NCBI RefSeq assembly: GCF_000355905.1
Contig: NZ_APLF01000010.1
Location: 39,812-103,811, forward strand
Source: Psychroflexus gondwanensis ACAM 44
GTDB lineage: Bacteria; Bacteroidota; Bacteroidia; Flavobacteriales; Flavobacteriaceae
Length of the DNA: 64,000 nucleotides
Direction of reading: 5' to 3'
Part shown: in pieces, positions 26,892-36,918 of the stretch
Numbering within the stretch: position 1 is the stretch's first letter
Layout of the letters: each line of letters starts with the position of its first letter
Made by a program: the position numbers and the translations under genes
The notes under the pieces: generated by a model
Database searches by the model: none
The model's input: only the letters and a program-made list of their open reading frames with translations
Told to the model about the DNA's origin: nothing

Positions 26892-28352
26892 ATGCAAAGT
26901 ACAAATATTAGCATCCTATTTTTAATAATTTACGTTGCGGGAATTATAGCCGTAGGTATCTGGAATAGAAAGAGTGAAAGCAGTGAAGATTTCTTTCTGG
27001 CTTCCAGAAAACTCCCTGCTTGGTTATTGGCCGTTACTTTTATAGCCTCTTGGTGGGGCGGTGGTTCTGCTATAGATCTTGTAGATCATGCTCACAGAAA
27101 TGGCATTAGCTCTTTTTGGATTTATGGGGTGCCTGTATTAATAGCGACTGCCCTTTTGTTTCTATTTGCTAGAGGAATTAGAAATATAGGGTCTATTTCG
27201 CAACCACAACTTATGGAACAACGCTACAACAGCACAGTTTCACTACTACTTACTGTTTTTATTATCATTTTTATGGTCATTGCCGCAACAGTTCAGGTCA
27301 TTGTCGTAGGTAAATTCTTCCAGGCATTTTTTGATCTCAGCTATCAAACCGGTGCGATTATAGGTACGCTAATCGTGTTGACCTATTCCTTATTTGGTGG
27401 CTTTAAAGGCGTGGTGCTCACCGATTTACTTCAGTTTCTATTCTTTTTATTTACTGCCGTATTTTTGTTCTACACTGCCTACACCCAGTCGGGCGGCATG
27501 GAAGCTGTAAAAATGACAGCCCTTGCCAATAATAAAAGTGGTTACACGTCCTTTTTTAGTGACGTTTCTGATAATTTGGCCTATGTTATTACTTTTGGTA
27601 CCTCGTGGATGATTCAGGCAAATATTTGGCAACGCATTTCTGCAGCAAAAAAATCTACAGACGCCAGAAAAATGATGATTATTAGTTTCCTCGCTTTTAT
27701 TCCGCTCTATCTTATGGTGACTTATACAGGCATGTTTGCTTCTGTATTTTATGAAAGCGTTCCCAAAAGTGGAATTGTTCCCAATATGATTAGCAATATT
27801 TCAAATCCGTTAATTAGCGCTCTTCTTTTTGTGGGGCTAAGTGCGGCGATTATGTCTACCATGGATTCTCTTATCAATACCGGGGCACTTTCTTTAACTT
27901 TAGATATTTATAAAGAATATATAAACCCTAGGGCAAGTGCTGCTCATAACGTTACCATAGGCAGAATCTCCACCTTTATTATTGGTGCCATCGCTTTGCT
28001 AATAGCTTTAGAAATAAAATCGGTATTAACCATCGCCTGGATAGGGTCTGATTTTCTGACCAGTGGAGCATTCATACCCTTAATCTTGGGCTTCTTATGG
28101 GCAAGGGGAACAGCTACAGCTGCTACAATTTCTATGTTATTTGGGTTGGTATTTTCTAGCTATAATCTCCTGGTAGCTCTTGGCGCTCCCTTACCCGTTG
28201 CCTGGGAAATAGCCTCGGTTACACAAGCCTTAATCGGCATTTCCATTTCACTGATTTTATACGTGGGCTTTAGTTTTATAACTAAAACCGATCTAGAAAA
28301 AAGCAGAAGCTTTATCAGAAAAGCGAATATCTTAAACCGGACATACGATTAA
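26892..28352 (+). CDS. Sodium:solute symporter family protein
   Basis: 486 residues with about 13 hydrophobic segments, typical of the SSS/SLC5 family. Visible family features: SSEDFFLASRKLPAWLLAVTF near residue 30, WWGGGSAI in segment 2, a YSLFGGFKGVVLTDLLQF block near residue 165, and SAAIMSTMDSLINTGALSL around residue 315, which matches the conserved core holding the sodium site. Substrate class cannot be fixed; family members carry sugars, amino acids, pantothenate or sialic acid. Stands alone between two gene-poor gaps. Confidence 0.88.
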   Translation: MQSTNISILFLIIYVAGIIAVGIWNRKSESSEDFFLASRKLPAWLLAVTFIASWWGGGSAIDLVDHAHRNGISSFWIYGVPVLIATALLFLFARGIRNIGSISQPQLMEQRYNSTVSLLLTVFIIIFMVIAATVQVIVVGKFFQAFFDLSYQTGAIIGTLIVLTYSLFGGFKGVVLTDLLQFLFFLFTAVFLFYTAYTQSGGMEAVKMTALANNKSGYTSFFSDVSDNLAYVITFGTSWMIQANIWQRISAAKKSTDARKMMIISFLAFIPLYLMVTYTGMFASVFYESVPKSGIVPNMISNISNPLISALLFVGLSAAIMSTMDSLINTGALSLTLDIYKEYINPRASAAHNVTIGRISTFIIGAIALLIALEIKSVLTIAWIGSDFLTSGAFIPLILGFLWARGTATAATISMLFGLVFSSYNLLVALGAPLPVAWEIASVTQALIGISISLILYVGFSFITKTDLEKSRSFIRKANILNRTYD

Positions 28353-28780
28353 TATCAAATTGAATTTATAATGTCGTAGAAATAAATTGAATTACACTAC
28401 GACGTAGCTCAGCACAGGTTTTTTGATGGATTGAAGTTAAAAATAATTAGCATAGCCTTAGTTACGGTATTTATTTTTGATAAAAAGCAGGCAAAAAAAG
28501 CCTGTGCCGAATCCGTTTTGGTAAAACGATGTATTGCGACAGTATAGGTTTAAATTGGCATAAGGCCCCTTCAGAAGAACATAGACAGAATTGACAATAA
28601 ATTCGCTAAGGGTAAAGTCAATTGTAGGATATCTTAAGTCATAATACCATACAGATCTCTAGTTTACAAAAATAAAAAAAAGTTTACTGGATAAATTTTG
28701 ACTTTTATCCTGTAGAAATTGCAAATATCTTTGACACAAAACATGAGCCTAAAAAAATGAAATGTATTTCGCGTTAAGAA
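28353..28780. other. Intergenic stretch without recognised gene
   Basis: About 430 bases. Contains a small hairpin (GCAGGC-A-rich loop-GCCTGT, near 28486) and several stop-riddled frames. No tRNA cloverleaf, promoter or family similarity recognised. Confidence 0.4.
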
Positions 28781-29641
28781 TTAGTCAACTTCATGACCCC
28801 GTGAAGCCTCCAATATTGAAAACCAATCCTGTAAACTTAAGTCTATAGCTAAAGCGGCTTTCAATACTTTCAGTCTTGTCATTTGGGTAGTCCCAACAAC
28901 AGGTCTAATCCCGATGGGATGCACATTTAAAAAGGCAATGGCAAGTTGAGCTTTTTCACACTCATACTTTGTTGCCATTTCTTCTAGGGTTTTATCTAGA
29001 ATAGGATTGTCCTGGTGTAAAGTATTTATACCTCCCAAAGGACTCCAAGCCATGGTTAGAATGTATTTACAAAGATGGTGCTGAAGAATATCATTTGTAA
29101 AAGGCTGTGGATGGTTTAAAGAACATTGCAACTGGTGTCCTTCTACTTCTACATACGCGCTTAATAAATCCATTTGCTGTGTTGTAAAATTAGACACGCC
29201 AAAGTGTTTAATTTTACCTTGTTCTTTCAAATAAATTATAGATTTAGCAATCTCTTGCAGATCCATCAATGGACTTGGCCTATGGAGTAAAAACGCATCT
29301 AAATAGCCACAATTCAAATTAGAAATAGATTGCTCTGCTTGTGCTATGATATACTCTGAATCATATTGATAATGCTTCACTCGATTATCTCGAGCGGAAT
29401 TTGGCAATTGTATCCCACATTTAGAGATTAACTGAATGGAGTCTCGTTCAATTTTACTTTCTGTAAACGCTTTACCAAACTCAGCTTCTGTGGTATAATC
29501 TCCGTAAATATCAGCATGATCGAAGGTGGTGACACCAAGGCTGAGGCAGTCTTCAATTTGACTGGCCATTTGGTTGGTAGACATTTGCTTTCCCCACCTG
29601 CCCCACGTCATACATCCTTGTATAAGTTTAGACGTATACAT
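28781..29641 (-). CDS. Aldo/keto reductase
   Basis: 286 residues, TIM-barrel NADPH-dependent oxidoreductase. Catalytic tetrad candidates: Asp and Tyr in TFDHADIYGDYTTE (about 40-52), Lys in QLISKCGIQ, and His in DAFLLHRPSPLMD. The cofactor-binding segment near the C-terminus (GIRPVVGTTQMTRLKVLKAAL) is also visible. Overall arrangement resembles the YdhF-like branch. Substrate unknown. It follows trpS in the same direction after a 17-base gap and may share its transcript. Confidence 0.88.
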   Translation of the reverse strand: MYTSKLIQGCMTWGRWGKQMSTNQMASQIEDCLSLGVTTFDHADIYGDYTTEAEFGKAFTESKIERDSIQLISKCGIQLPNSARDNRVKHYQYDSEYIIAQAEQSISNLNCGYLDAFLLHRPSPLMDLQEIAKSIIYLKEQGKIKHFGVSNFTTQQMDLLSAYVEVEGHQLQCSLNHPQPFTNDILQHHLCKYILTMAWSPLGGINTLHQDNPILDKTLEEMATKYECEKAQLAIAFLNVHPIGIRPVVGTTQMTRLKVLKAALAIDLSLQDWFSILEASRGHEVD

Positions 29642-29658
29642 CTGTAATTATTTTATTG

Positions 29659-30627
29659 TTAATAACCAAGTTTATGCCTCACCCGACTCAAGACTCCTCC
29701 AGCAACCTCTTTTGCTTTACTAGCTCCTATGCTTAACAGGTTATCGATCTCTGCTTTATTGTTCATAAAATAATCGAACCTTTCCCGTTCTTCAGAATAA
29801 GTAGTGAGAATCAAATCGAACAAGGCTTGCTTCGCATGACCATACCCAAACCCTCCAGCTAGGTAATTTGACTTTAAGGCTTCAACTTGAGTTTTAGAGC
29901 CAATCAATTTATAAATCTGAAATACATTACAGGTTTCAGGATCTTTAGGATCTTCTAAGGGCGTACTGTCCGTTTCGATTTGCATAATTTGCTTGCGCAA
30001 TTTCTTATCGGTCTGGAAAATATTTATGGTATTGCCTTTAGACTTACTCATTTTAGCACCATCGGTTCCTGGGACGTATTTGGAAGATTCAGATAATTTG
30101 GCTTCAGGCAACACAAAGGTGTCGCCATATTGAGCGTGGAAGCGTTCGGCCACATCCCTGGTCATTTCAATATGTTGTAATTGATCTTTACCAACGGGAA
30201 TAAATTCAGCATCATAGAGCAAAATATCCGCGGCCATCAACATAGGATAGCTAAATAAGCCCGCATTAACATCGCTCAACCGATCTGCTTTATCTTTAAA
30301 CGAATGGGCTAAAGTTAGACGTTGGTATGGAAACATACAGTTTAAGTACCACATGAGTTCAGTTACTTGTGGGACATCACTTTGTCTATAAAAGGTCGAT
30401 TTTTCGACATCTAACCCAAATGCAAGCCAGGTGGCAGCAGTGGCGTAGGTATTTTCTTTTAAGACTTCAGCGTCCTTTATTTGGGTAAGAGAATGTAGAT
30501 TAGCAATAAATAGAAACGACTCATTCTTTGGAGAATTAGCCAATTCGATAGCAGGGATAATTGCCCCTAATAAATTTCCCAAATGTGGAGTCCCAGTGCT
30601 CTGGACACCCGTTAATATTCTAGACAT
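29659..30627 (-). CDS. trpS: Tryptophanyl-tRNA synthetase
   Basis: 322-residue class I aminoacyl-tRNA synthetase. The HIGH-type motif reads TGTPHLGN near residue 11, and KMSKSKGNTI is near residue 192. GKDQLQHIEMTRDVAERF and PMLMAADILLYDAEFIPVG are diagnostic for TrpS. The start is taken as the ATG at 30627 (MSRILTGVQ), because family members begin there; an in-frame ATG 16 codons upstream gives an unrelated leader. Divergent from plsC with about 80 bases between starts. Confidence 0.95.
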   Translation of the reverse strand: MSRILTGVQSTGTPHLGNLLGAIIPAIELANSPKNESFLFIANLHSLTQIKDAEVLKENTYATAATWLAFGLDVEKSTFYRQSDVPQVTELMWYLNCMFPYQRLTLAHSFKDKADRLSDVNAGLFSYPMLMAADILLYDAEFIPVGKDQLQHIEMTRDVAERFHAQYGDTFVLPEAKLSESSKYVPGTDGAKMSKSKGNTINIFQTDKKLRKQIMQIETDSTPLEDPKDPETCNVFQIYKLIGSKTQVEALKSNYLAGGFGYGHAKQALFDLILTTYSEERERFDYFMNNKAEIDNLLSIGASKAKEVAGGVLSRVRHKLGY

Positions 30628-30708
30628 AAAAATGGATATATTACAAATTGAGTCAAAGATAAATGTTTTGTTCAACCGAACCCATTCAATTTATTAAATT
30701 TGCCGCCT

Positions 30709-31446
30709 ATGGTATGGATTAAGAACATTTTGATAGTCGTTTGGAGAATTTGGTTTTACATCATTGTCATTACTCCTCTTGTCATTCTATTGCCCTTTTT
30801 ACTCATCACCACGTCCAAAGAAAAATGGTATCCCGGTACTTTCCGTATTGGTAAACTTTGGGCATCCATAGTTTTATACGGCATGGGCTTTTTTCCGAAA
30901 GTCACTTACAACACGCATCTCGATAAGCGAAAAAGCTATATGCTAACTGCCAACCACTCGAGTATGATCGATATTATGATGATGATTTATGTCTCCAAAA
31001 CCCCTTTTGTATTCATCGGGAAACGGGAGCTAGCCAAACTTCCTGTTTTTGGATTAATTTATAGACGCTCTTGTATTTTGGTAGACAGAAGGAATGCAAA
31101 AAGTAGAAAAAATGCTTTTATGGAAGCCCAAAGACGCTTAAAAGATGGCGTCAGTATTTGTATTTTTCCTGAAGGCGGCGTCCCCAACGATATTACAAAG
31201 GTTTTGGATGAATTTAAAGATGGAGCCTTTCGACTCTCCATAGAACATCACATACCTATTGTGCCCATTTCATTTCCAGATAGCAAAAAAAGATTTCGTT
31301 ATGGCTTCACCTCAGGAAGTCCAGGGGTTTTGAGAGCTGTTGTTCACCCTTTAATCCATACCAAAGGCCTTGAACTCACTTTCGAAAACCGTAAGCGTCT
31401 TAAGCGGGAAACTGCTGCCGCTATCGCCTCCGAACTTTACTGGTAA
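30709..31446 (+). CDS. plsC: 1-acyl-sn-glycerol-3-phosphate acyltransferase
   Basis: About 245 residues. An N-terminal membrane anchor (ILIVVWRIWFYIIVITPLVILLPFLL) precedes the acyltransferase motifs NHSSMID (HxxxxD), FIGKRELAKLPVFGLI, and FPEGGVPND, with VPISFPDS as the final block. It makes phosphatidic acid at the inner membrane. The ATG at 30709 is chosen; an in-frame TTG three codons earlier is possible. Ends 64 bases before yebC. Normal length. Confidence 0.9.
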   Translation: MVWIKNILIVVWRIWFYIIVITPLVILLPFLLITTSKEKWYPGTFRIGKLWASIVLYGMGFFPKVTYNTHLDKRKSYMLTANHSSMIDIMMMIYVSKTPFVFIGKRELAKLPVFGLIYRRSCILVDRRNAKSRKNAFMEAQRRLKDGVSICIFPEGGVPNDITKVLDEFKDGAFRLSIEHHIPIVPISFPDSKKRFRYGFTSGSPGVLRAVVHPLIHTKGLELTFENRKRLKRETAAAIASELYW

Positions 31447-31510
31447 GGAAGAGTTGACAATGACTTCCTATTTCATTATATTAACGCTAAGTTTTTAATA
31501 TAGTAAACGT

Positions 31511-32269
31511 ATGGCTGGACATAGCAAATGGGCAAATATTAAACACAGAAAAGGGGCTCAAGATAAAAAGCGAGCTAAGCAATTTACGAGAGCGATCAAG
31601 GAAATTACAGTAGCGGTGAAGGAAGGCGGCGGAGATGATCCAGAAACTAATTCCACTCTACGCAATGCGATTTCAAACGCGAAAGGCGTAAACATGCCGA
31701 AAGATACCATAGAACGAGCCATCAAGAAAGCTTCTGGCGCCGATGCGGATACTTATGAGATGGTCACTTTTGAAGGTTATGGTCCTCATGGCATTGCCAT
31801 TTACGTGGAATGCACTACCGATAATACCAACAGAACTGTCGCTTCCATCCGTTCTATTTTTAGTAAAAACGGAGGAGGTTTAGGCACCAATGGCTCCTTG
31901 GAATTTCTCTTTGATAGAAAAGGAGTGTTTATTCTGGACCAAGACCACGTAGAACTCAATTCTGAAGACTTAGAACTAGAATTGATAGACGGAGGAGCTT
32001 TGGATCTGGAAAAAGAGAAAGACCTCATAACCGTCTATACAGAATTCACTGATTTTGGTAAAATGGCGTCAAAACTTGAAACGCTCCATATCGAACCTAA
32101 AAACGCGGAAGTCCAACGTATTCCTTTAAACACAACTGAGCTCCCTTTGGAAGAGGCGATGCAAATCTTGAATCTCATCGATAAGTTTGAAGAGGATGAC
32201 GACGTCCAAAACGTCTATCATACCTTAAAGATTACCGATGAATTGATTTCCGAAATTGAAAACAAATAA
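31511..32269 (+). CDS. yebC: YebC/PmpR-family protein (ribosome-associated/DNA-binding factor)
   Basis: 252 residues. The N-terminus MAGHSKWANIKHRKGAQD is the hallmark of the family. GKGVNMPKDTIERAIKK-type helices, YEGYGPHGIAIYVE-type strand (here FEGYGPHGIAIYVECTTDN) and FSKNGGGLGTNGSLEFLFDRKG follow. Long described as a transcription regulator; recent work in the family points to a role in translation of difficult sequences such as polyproline. Cytoplasmic. Located between plsC and a signal-peptide protein, same strand. Confidence 0.95.
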   Translation: MAGHSKWANIKHRKGAQDKKRAKQFTRAIKEITVAVKEGGGDDPETNSTLRNAISNAKGVNMPKDTIERAIKKASGADADTYEMVTFEGYGPHGIAIYVECTTDNTNRTVASIRSIFSKNGGGLGTNGSLEFLFDRKGVFILDQDHVELNSEDLELELIDGGALDLEKEKDLITVYTEFTDFGKMASKLETLHIEPKNAEVQRIPLNTTELPLEEAMQILNLIDKFEEDDDVQNVYHTLKITDELISEIENK

Positions 32270-32284
32270 TTAAAACCTAATAAA

Positions 32285-32971
32285 ATGAAAAAATTATATT
32301 TGATCTTAAGTCTCTGTTTAATACTGTTTACGGAAATAAGTTTTGCTCAAGAAGACCAGATCACACCTACGGATAAGACTATTTTTGACGTTAATTATTA
32401 CATCGGCTTTGGAATGATTTACTCAGATGCTCTCAACATCAATCCTTTTCTAAGCGAAAGTAATGTTCCGACAGTAAGGAGATTTCCTTTTGAATTTTCG
32501 TTTGGTCTGGTAGGTGATTTTGGTAAAAATCGAATTGATCTAGATTTCGGGTTTTACAATCAAGAGCGAGAACGTGATAATTTCGAACATCAATTAACCT
32601 CAGGTACGCTTTCACTGAGATATCTTAGGAATGTTCTACAGTTTGAAAATGAAGATCGAATTTATGCTGGTTTAGCCATTAATTACATGACATCAGAGCT
32701 AGAGTTTTTCAATAAAAATGAAACAATCGATTTAAATGAACCAGGAAGTTTTGGAGATGTTGCAAAGCTCGACCTTTATCAATTCCATATTGGCCCAAGC
32801 ATTGGTTATTCTATATTCACGTCTGATGAGAATGAGGAATTTGTTAGATTTCAACTAAGTTACGACATAAACATCTTCACTAATAACTGGGATTCTGACT
32901 ATGCCAGACTATCTAATAGCATTGAAGAAACCGGAAACCGATTCAGGTTTCAAGCAATCTTTCCATTCTGA
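32285..32971 (+). CDS. Outer-membrane beta-barrel-like protein, function unknown
   Basis: 228 residues with a signal peptide (MKKLYLILSLCLILFTEISFAQ). The mature part alternates polar and hydrophobic residues with aromatic girdle-like positions (YYIGFGMIYSD, FEFSFGLVGDFGKNRIDLDFGFYN, DRIYAGLAINYMTSE, FHIGPSIGYSIFTSD) and ends FRFQAIFPF with a terminal Phe, as in outer-membrane barrels. I cannot name a family with confidence. It follows yebC by 15 bases, same strand, and converges on the DUF4199 gene with a 4-base gap. Confidence 0.7.
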   Translation: MKKLYLILSLCLILFTEISFAQEDQITPTDKTIFDVNYYIGFGMIYSDALNINPFLSESNVPTVRRFPFEFSFGLVGDFGKNRIDLDFGFYNQERERDNFEHQLTSGTLSLRYLRNVLQFENEDRIYAGLAINYMTSELEFFNKNETIDLNEPGSFGDVAKLDLYQFHIGPSIGYSIFTSDENEEFVRFQLSYDINIFTNNWDSDYARLSNSIEETGNRFRFQAIFPF

Positions 32972-32975
32972 TACA

Positions 32976-33455
32976 TCAAGGGTTTTTATTCTTTAGAACT
33001 AACGCGATGATTGCCGAAAAGAAAACTCCAGATCCTAGGTTATTAAAAATCGCTTGACTGATATAGCTGTTGAGATTATAAATCTGTTCTAAGCCTTCCC
33101 TAGGAATGCCTTGTGCTGCTCTTACCTCCACAATATTTGAAAAGAATTCTGGAGTCACAAATTCTGCCATGATGTAAATGGCTGCTGGAGACAAGCCTCC
33201 AATTACTGCTGAAAGAACTACTCCAGAAATAAAGGCTTTTTGCCAAGTGATTTCACCTTTGTAGTAAAGCTCTCGTTTTTCTCGAATTGCTAACACATAC
33301 ACCAAAATTTGAGGGATCATGAGCCAAAACGAAAATATAGCTTGGCTACTCACGTGTTCATCGTGGTAGCCTAAGTATTTTTCAAAATAGACCCAAGCGA
33401 TGCTTATAGCTGTATATACGGAAGCCCACTTTAATTCAATTTCAAATTTCTTCAT
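32976..33455 (-). CDS. DUF4199 domain-containing membrane protein
   Basis: 159 residues with about four hydrophobic segments (about 12-28, 40-57, 74-100, 135-155), in the layout of the Bacteroidota DUF4199 family. The N-terminal ELKWASVYTAISIAWVYFEKYLGYHDEH and the central GEITWQKAFISGVVLSAVIG block match the family pattern. Function unknown; inner membrane expected. Encoded 15 bases downstream of secA in the same direction, so perhaps part of the secA transcript. Confidence 0.78.
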   Translation of the reverse strand: MKKFEIELKWASVYTAISIAWVYFEKYLGYHDEHVSSQAIFSFWLMIPQILVYVLAIREKRELYYKGEITWQKAFISGVVLSAVIGGLSPAAIYIMAEFVTPEFFSNIVEVRAAQGIPREGLEQIYNLNSYISQAIFNNLGSGVFFSAIIALVLKNKNP

Positions 33456-33470
33456 CCTTGAATCTTGATG

Positions 33471-36400
33471 TTAATGGTTCATCAGTACCCACTCTCCTTT
33501 ATCAATTAAAGGGATCGCTTGCTTGTACTTCATGGATTTTTCTTCACCAGAACCCACATGCTTGATGGTCACTTTATCGTTTCTACCAATTTTTGGCTGA
33601 TCTCTAACGATGGTTTCAACAACCTGTTGTTGTTGACTAGCCTGAGCCCCAGCTTTTCTAGATTGGGCTGCGCGCTCATCTAAGTTTTGGATCTCTTCTT
33701 TTTGAGTTTGTAACTGCTCTTTGGACTTTAGTTGTCTAGCTTCAGTAATTTGATCTGGTTCACGCTGTGGTAACTCTCCTTTGAATAAGAAAGAAATCAC
33801 CTCTTTATTCACCTCTTCAATCATGACTTTAAACAGTTCAAAAGCTTCAAACTTATAGATCAATAAAGGATCTTTCTGCTCGTGAACAGCCAATTGAACA
33901 CTTTGCTTTAACTCATCCATCTTACGAAGGTGGTTTTTCCAAGCTTCATCGATAATGGCTAGAGAAATGTTCTTTTCAAAGTCGGTAATCAAGTCTTTTC
34001 CTTCAGTTTCATAGGCCCTCTTCAAGTTTGTAACGACTTGAAGTGTCTTTTGGCCATCGGTAAAGGGAACTGCAATACGTTCAAATTTTTCTCCCTGCTT
34101 TTCAAACACTTGTTTGATCACTGGAAAAGCCTCTTCAGCATTGTTTATCATTTTAGCTTTATAGTTCTCATAAGCTTGTTTGTAAACAATTCCCGCCGTT
34201 TTTTGAACAGCTTGCTTTTCAAATTGTGCTTTAGATACTGGAGAGTTCATCGAGAAGAAACGAATCAACTCAAACTCAAAGTTTTCAAAGTCAGTATTGG
34301 CATTATTGAAATCTGTGATCACCTCGGCGGTATCAAAAATCATATTGGCAATATCGATTCTCAATCGTTCACCATATAGTGCGTTATAACGTCTCTTATA
34401 GATAACTTCTCTTTGAGCGTTCATCACATCATCATACTCCAGCAAACGCTTACGAATACCGAAGTTGTTCTCTTCTACTTTCTTCTGAGCGCGCTCTATG
34501 GATTTTGAAATCATAGAATGCTGGATCACTTCTCCCTCTTCCAAGCCCATTCTATCCATCAATTTGGCAATTTTCTCACTACCAAATAAACGCATCAAAT
34601 TATCTTCTAAAGACACATAAAACTGTGAGCTTCCTGGATCTCCTTGACGACCAGCACGTCCTCTCAACTGCCTATCGACACGTCTAGAATCGTGGCGCTC
34701 TGTACCGATGATAGCTAAACCACCAGCGTCTTTTACGTCTTTAGACAATTTAATATCCGTACCACGGCCAGCCATATTGGTGGCTATAGTAACAATACCT
34801 CCTTTACCCGCTTCAGCAACAATATCTGCTTCGCGTTTGTGCAATTTGGCGTTCAATACATTATGGGGAACTGAGCGTAATTTCAACATACGACTCAGTA
34901 ATTCTGAAATTTCTACAGAAGTAGTTCCTATTAATATAGGTCTGCCTTTTGCAGAAAGTTGTGCCACTTCGTCGATAATGGCATTGTATTTTTCACGCTT
35001 AGTCTTAAAGACCTTGTCTTGTTTATCGTCTCTAGAGATGCGCTTATTAGTTGGAATTTCCATGACATCTAACTTATAGATCTCCCAGAATTCTCCAGCT
35101 TCTGTCATCGCTGTACCCGTCATCCCAGACAACTTATTGTACATTCTAAAGTAATTCTGAAGCGTTACCGTCGCAAATGTTTGAGTGGCATCTTCAATCT
35201 TTACATTTTCTTTGGCTTCAATCGCCTGATGGAGACCATCAGAATAACGACGCCCGTCCATGATCCTACCGGTTTGCTCATCTACAATCTTCACCTTGTT
35301 TTCCATCACCACATATTCGGTGTCTTTTTCAAACAACGTATAGGCTTTCAGCAATTGTCTTAGCGTGTGAATTCGCTCACTTTTAATGCTAAAATCTCTA
35401 TATAACTCTTCTTTTTTCTCTGCTTCTTCTTCTTTAGGTAAGCCTAATTTTTCGATTTGGGCAATTTCCACCCCAATTTCAGGCATTACAAAGAAATCTT
35501 TGTTATCCTCTCCAGAAAGGAAATCGATTCCTTTATCGGTGAGGTCTATTTGGTTGCTTTTCTCTTCAATAGTAAAATACAATTCGGCATCTACCTTAGG
35601 CATTTCCTTATTGTTGTCTTGCATATAGAAATTTTCAGTTTTCTGGAGCAATTGCTTCACCCCTTCTTCACTTAAAAATTTAATTAAGGCCTTATTTTTT
35701 GGCAAGCCACGGAATACTCTCAACAGTTGTAATCCCCCTTCTTTGGTTTCGCCTTCTTTGATCAGTTTTTTAGCTTCCGCCAAAACACCAGTTAATTGTT
35801 TACGTTGAACTTCAACAATTTGAGCGATTTGCGGCTTTAAGTTTTCAAACTCATGCACATCGCCTTTAGGAACAGGTCCAGAAATAATAAGTGGTGTTCT
35901 AGCATCATCAATCAACACCGAATCCACCTCATCCACAATCGCATAATGGTGTGGACGCTGGACGAGATCATCTGGAGAGTGACTCATGTTATCTCTTAAA
36001 TAATCAAAACCAAACTCGTTGTTGGTTCCGTAGGTAATATCCGCATTATAAGCTTTACGTCTAGCTTCAGAATTAGGCTTATAGTAGTCTATACAATCCA
36101 CGCTTAACCCATGAAATTCAAACATAGGCGCCATCCAAGCACTATCCCTTTTGGCCAGATAATCGTTGACTGTAACTAAGTGAACGCCATCACCACTTAA
36201 AGCGTTTAGGTACATCGGCAAGGTCGCCACCAAGGTTTTACCTTCCCCCGTTTGCATTTCAGCAATTATCCCCTGGTGCATTGCAATACCCCCAATCAAT
36301 TGGACATCATAATGAATCATGTCCCAAGTAATTGGCTTACCCGCTGCATCCCACGAGTTGTTCCAAATGGCTTTGTCGCCGTTTAGGTTTACATAGTCTT

Positions 36401-36830
36401 TGGAAGCCGAAAGCGTTCTGTCAAATTCTGTAGCACTGACTTCTAAACTTGTATTGTGGAAAAAACGCTTGGCAGTTTCTTTCACCGTTGCAAAAGCTTC
36501 CGGAAGAATATCATTAAGCACCTCTTCGGTCGTTTTATAAATTTCGGCCTTTAGATCGTCAATTTCACCATAAAAGTTCTCTTTCACATCAATATCTGGC
36601 TCATGTTCAGCCTTCTCTTCCAGCGCATCGATCTGCGACTGCAAGTCTGCGGTGGCCTCTTTAATCGTCGTCTTAAAACGAGAGGTATTTTGACGGAGTT
36701 CGTCTATGCTTAGCGCTTCAAACTGACTTTCGAAACTTTTGATTTGATCAACAATTGGAGTAATAGCTTTAAGATCTTTCTTGGTCTTATCGCCTACAAA
36801 TACTTTTAATACGGAATCTAAAACACCCAT
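33471..36830 (-). CDS. secA: Preprotein translocase ATPase SecA
   Basis: 1119 residues, the long form usual in Bacteroidota. The Walker A region is IIAEMQTGEGKTLVATLP near residue 190, the DEAD-type box is AIVDEVDSVLIDDARTPLII, and NMAGRGTDIKLS and RQLRGRAGRQGDPGSSQFYVSLEDNLMRLFG mark the second motor domain. A Bacteroidota insertion of about 100 residues lies between the DEAD box and YVVMENKVKIVDEQTGRIMDGRRYSDGLHQA. The C-terminus ends KGEWVLMNH without the cysteine zinc site of E. coli SecA. It drives Sec-dependent secretion at the inner membrane. Confidence 0.97.
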   Translation of the reverse strand: MGVLDSVLKVFVGDKTKKDLKAITPIVDQIKSFESQFEALSIDELRQNTSRFKTTIKEATADLQSQIDALEEKAEHEPDIDVKENFYGEIDDLKAEIYKTTEEVLNDILPEAFATVKETAKRFFHNTSLEVSATEFDRTLSASKDYVNLNGDKAIWNNSWDAAGKPITWDMIHYDVQLIGGIAMHQGIIAEMQTGEGKTLVATLPMYLNALSGDGVHLVTVNDYLAKRDSAWMAPMFEFHGLSVDCIDYYKPNSEARRKAYNADITYGTNNEFGFDYLRDNMSHSPDDLVQRPHHYAIVDEVDSVLIDDARTPLIISGPVPKGDVHEFENLKPQIAQIVEVQRKQLTGVLAEAKKLIKEGETKEGGLQLLRVFRGLPKNKALIKFLSEEGVKQLLQKTENFYMQDNNKEMPKVDAELYFTIEEKSNQIDLTDKGIDFLSGEDNKDFFVMPEIGVEIAQIEKLGLPKEEEAEKKEELYRDFSIKSERIHTLRQLLKAYTLFEKDTEYVVMENKVKIVDEQTGRIMDGRRYSDGLHQAIEAKENVKIEDATQTFATVTLQNYFRMYNKLSGMTGTAMTEAGEFWEIYKLDVMEIPTNKRISRDDKQDKVFKTKREKYNAIIDEVAQLSAKGRPILIGTTSVEISELLSRMLKLRSVPHNVLNAKLHKREADIVAEAGKGGIVTIATNMAGRGTDIKLSKDVKDAGGLAIIGTERHDSRRVDRQLRGRAGRQGDPGSSQFYVSLEDNLMRLFGSEKIAKLMDRMGLEEGEVIQHSMISKSIERAQKKVEENNFGIRKRLLEYDDVMNAQREVIYKRRYNALYGERLRIDIANMIFDTAEVITDFNNANTDFENFEFELIRFFSMNSPVSKAQFEKQAVQKTAGIVYKQAYENYKAKMINNAEEAFPVIKQVFEKQGEKFERIAVPFTDGQKTLQVVTNLKRAYETEGKDLITDFEKNISLAIIDEAWKNHLRKMDELKQSVQLAVHEQKDPLLIYKFEAFELFKVMIEEVNKEVISFLFKGELPQREPDQITEARQLKSKEQLQTQKEEIQNLDERAAQSRKAGAQASQQQQVVETIVRDQPKIGRNDKVTIKHVGSGEEKSMKYKQAIPLIDKGEWVLMNH

Positions 36831-36865
36831 AAGTGGCTTTATTAATTTAGTGATTCAAAGGTAAC

Positions 36866-36894
36866 GAAAAAAAAAGTCTCTTTACGAGACTTTT
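36866..36894 (-). terminator. Hairpin terminator between the DUF2795 gene and secA
   Basis: AAAAGTCTC and GAGACTTTT form a stem around TTTAC. Read leftward a T-run follows. It ends the short DUF2795 transcript just before the secA start. Confidence 0.7.
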
Positions 36895-36918
36895 AGAGTG
36901 AATTTGGGAACAGAAAAG

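Noticed and set aside
28353..28780. Possible tRNA or small RNA in the gap
   Set aside because: No cloverleaf or CCA-type end; only a weak hairpin near 28486.
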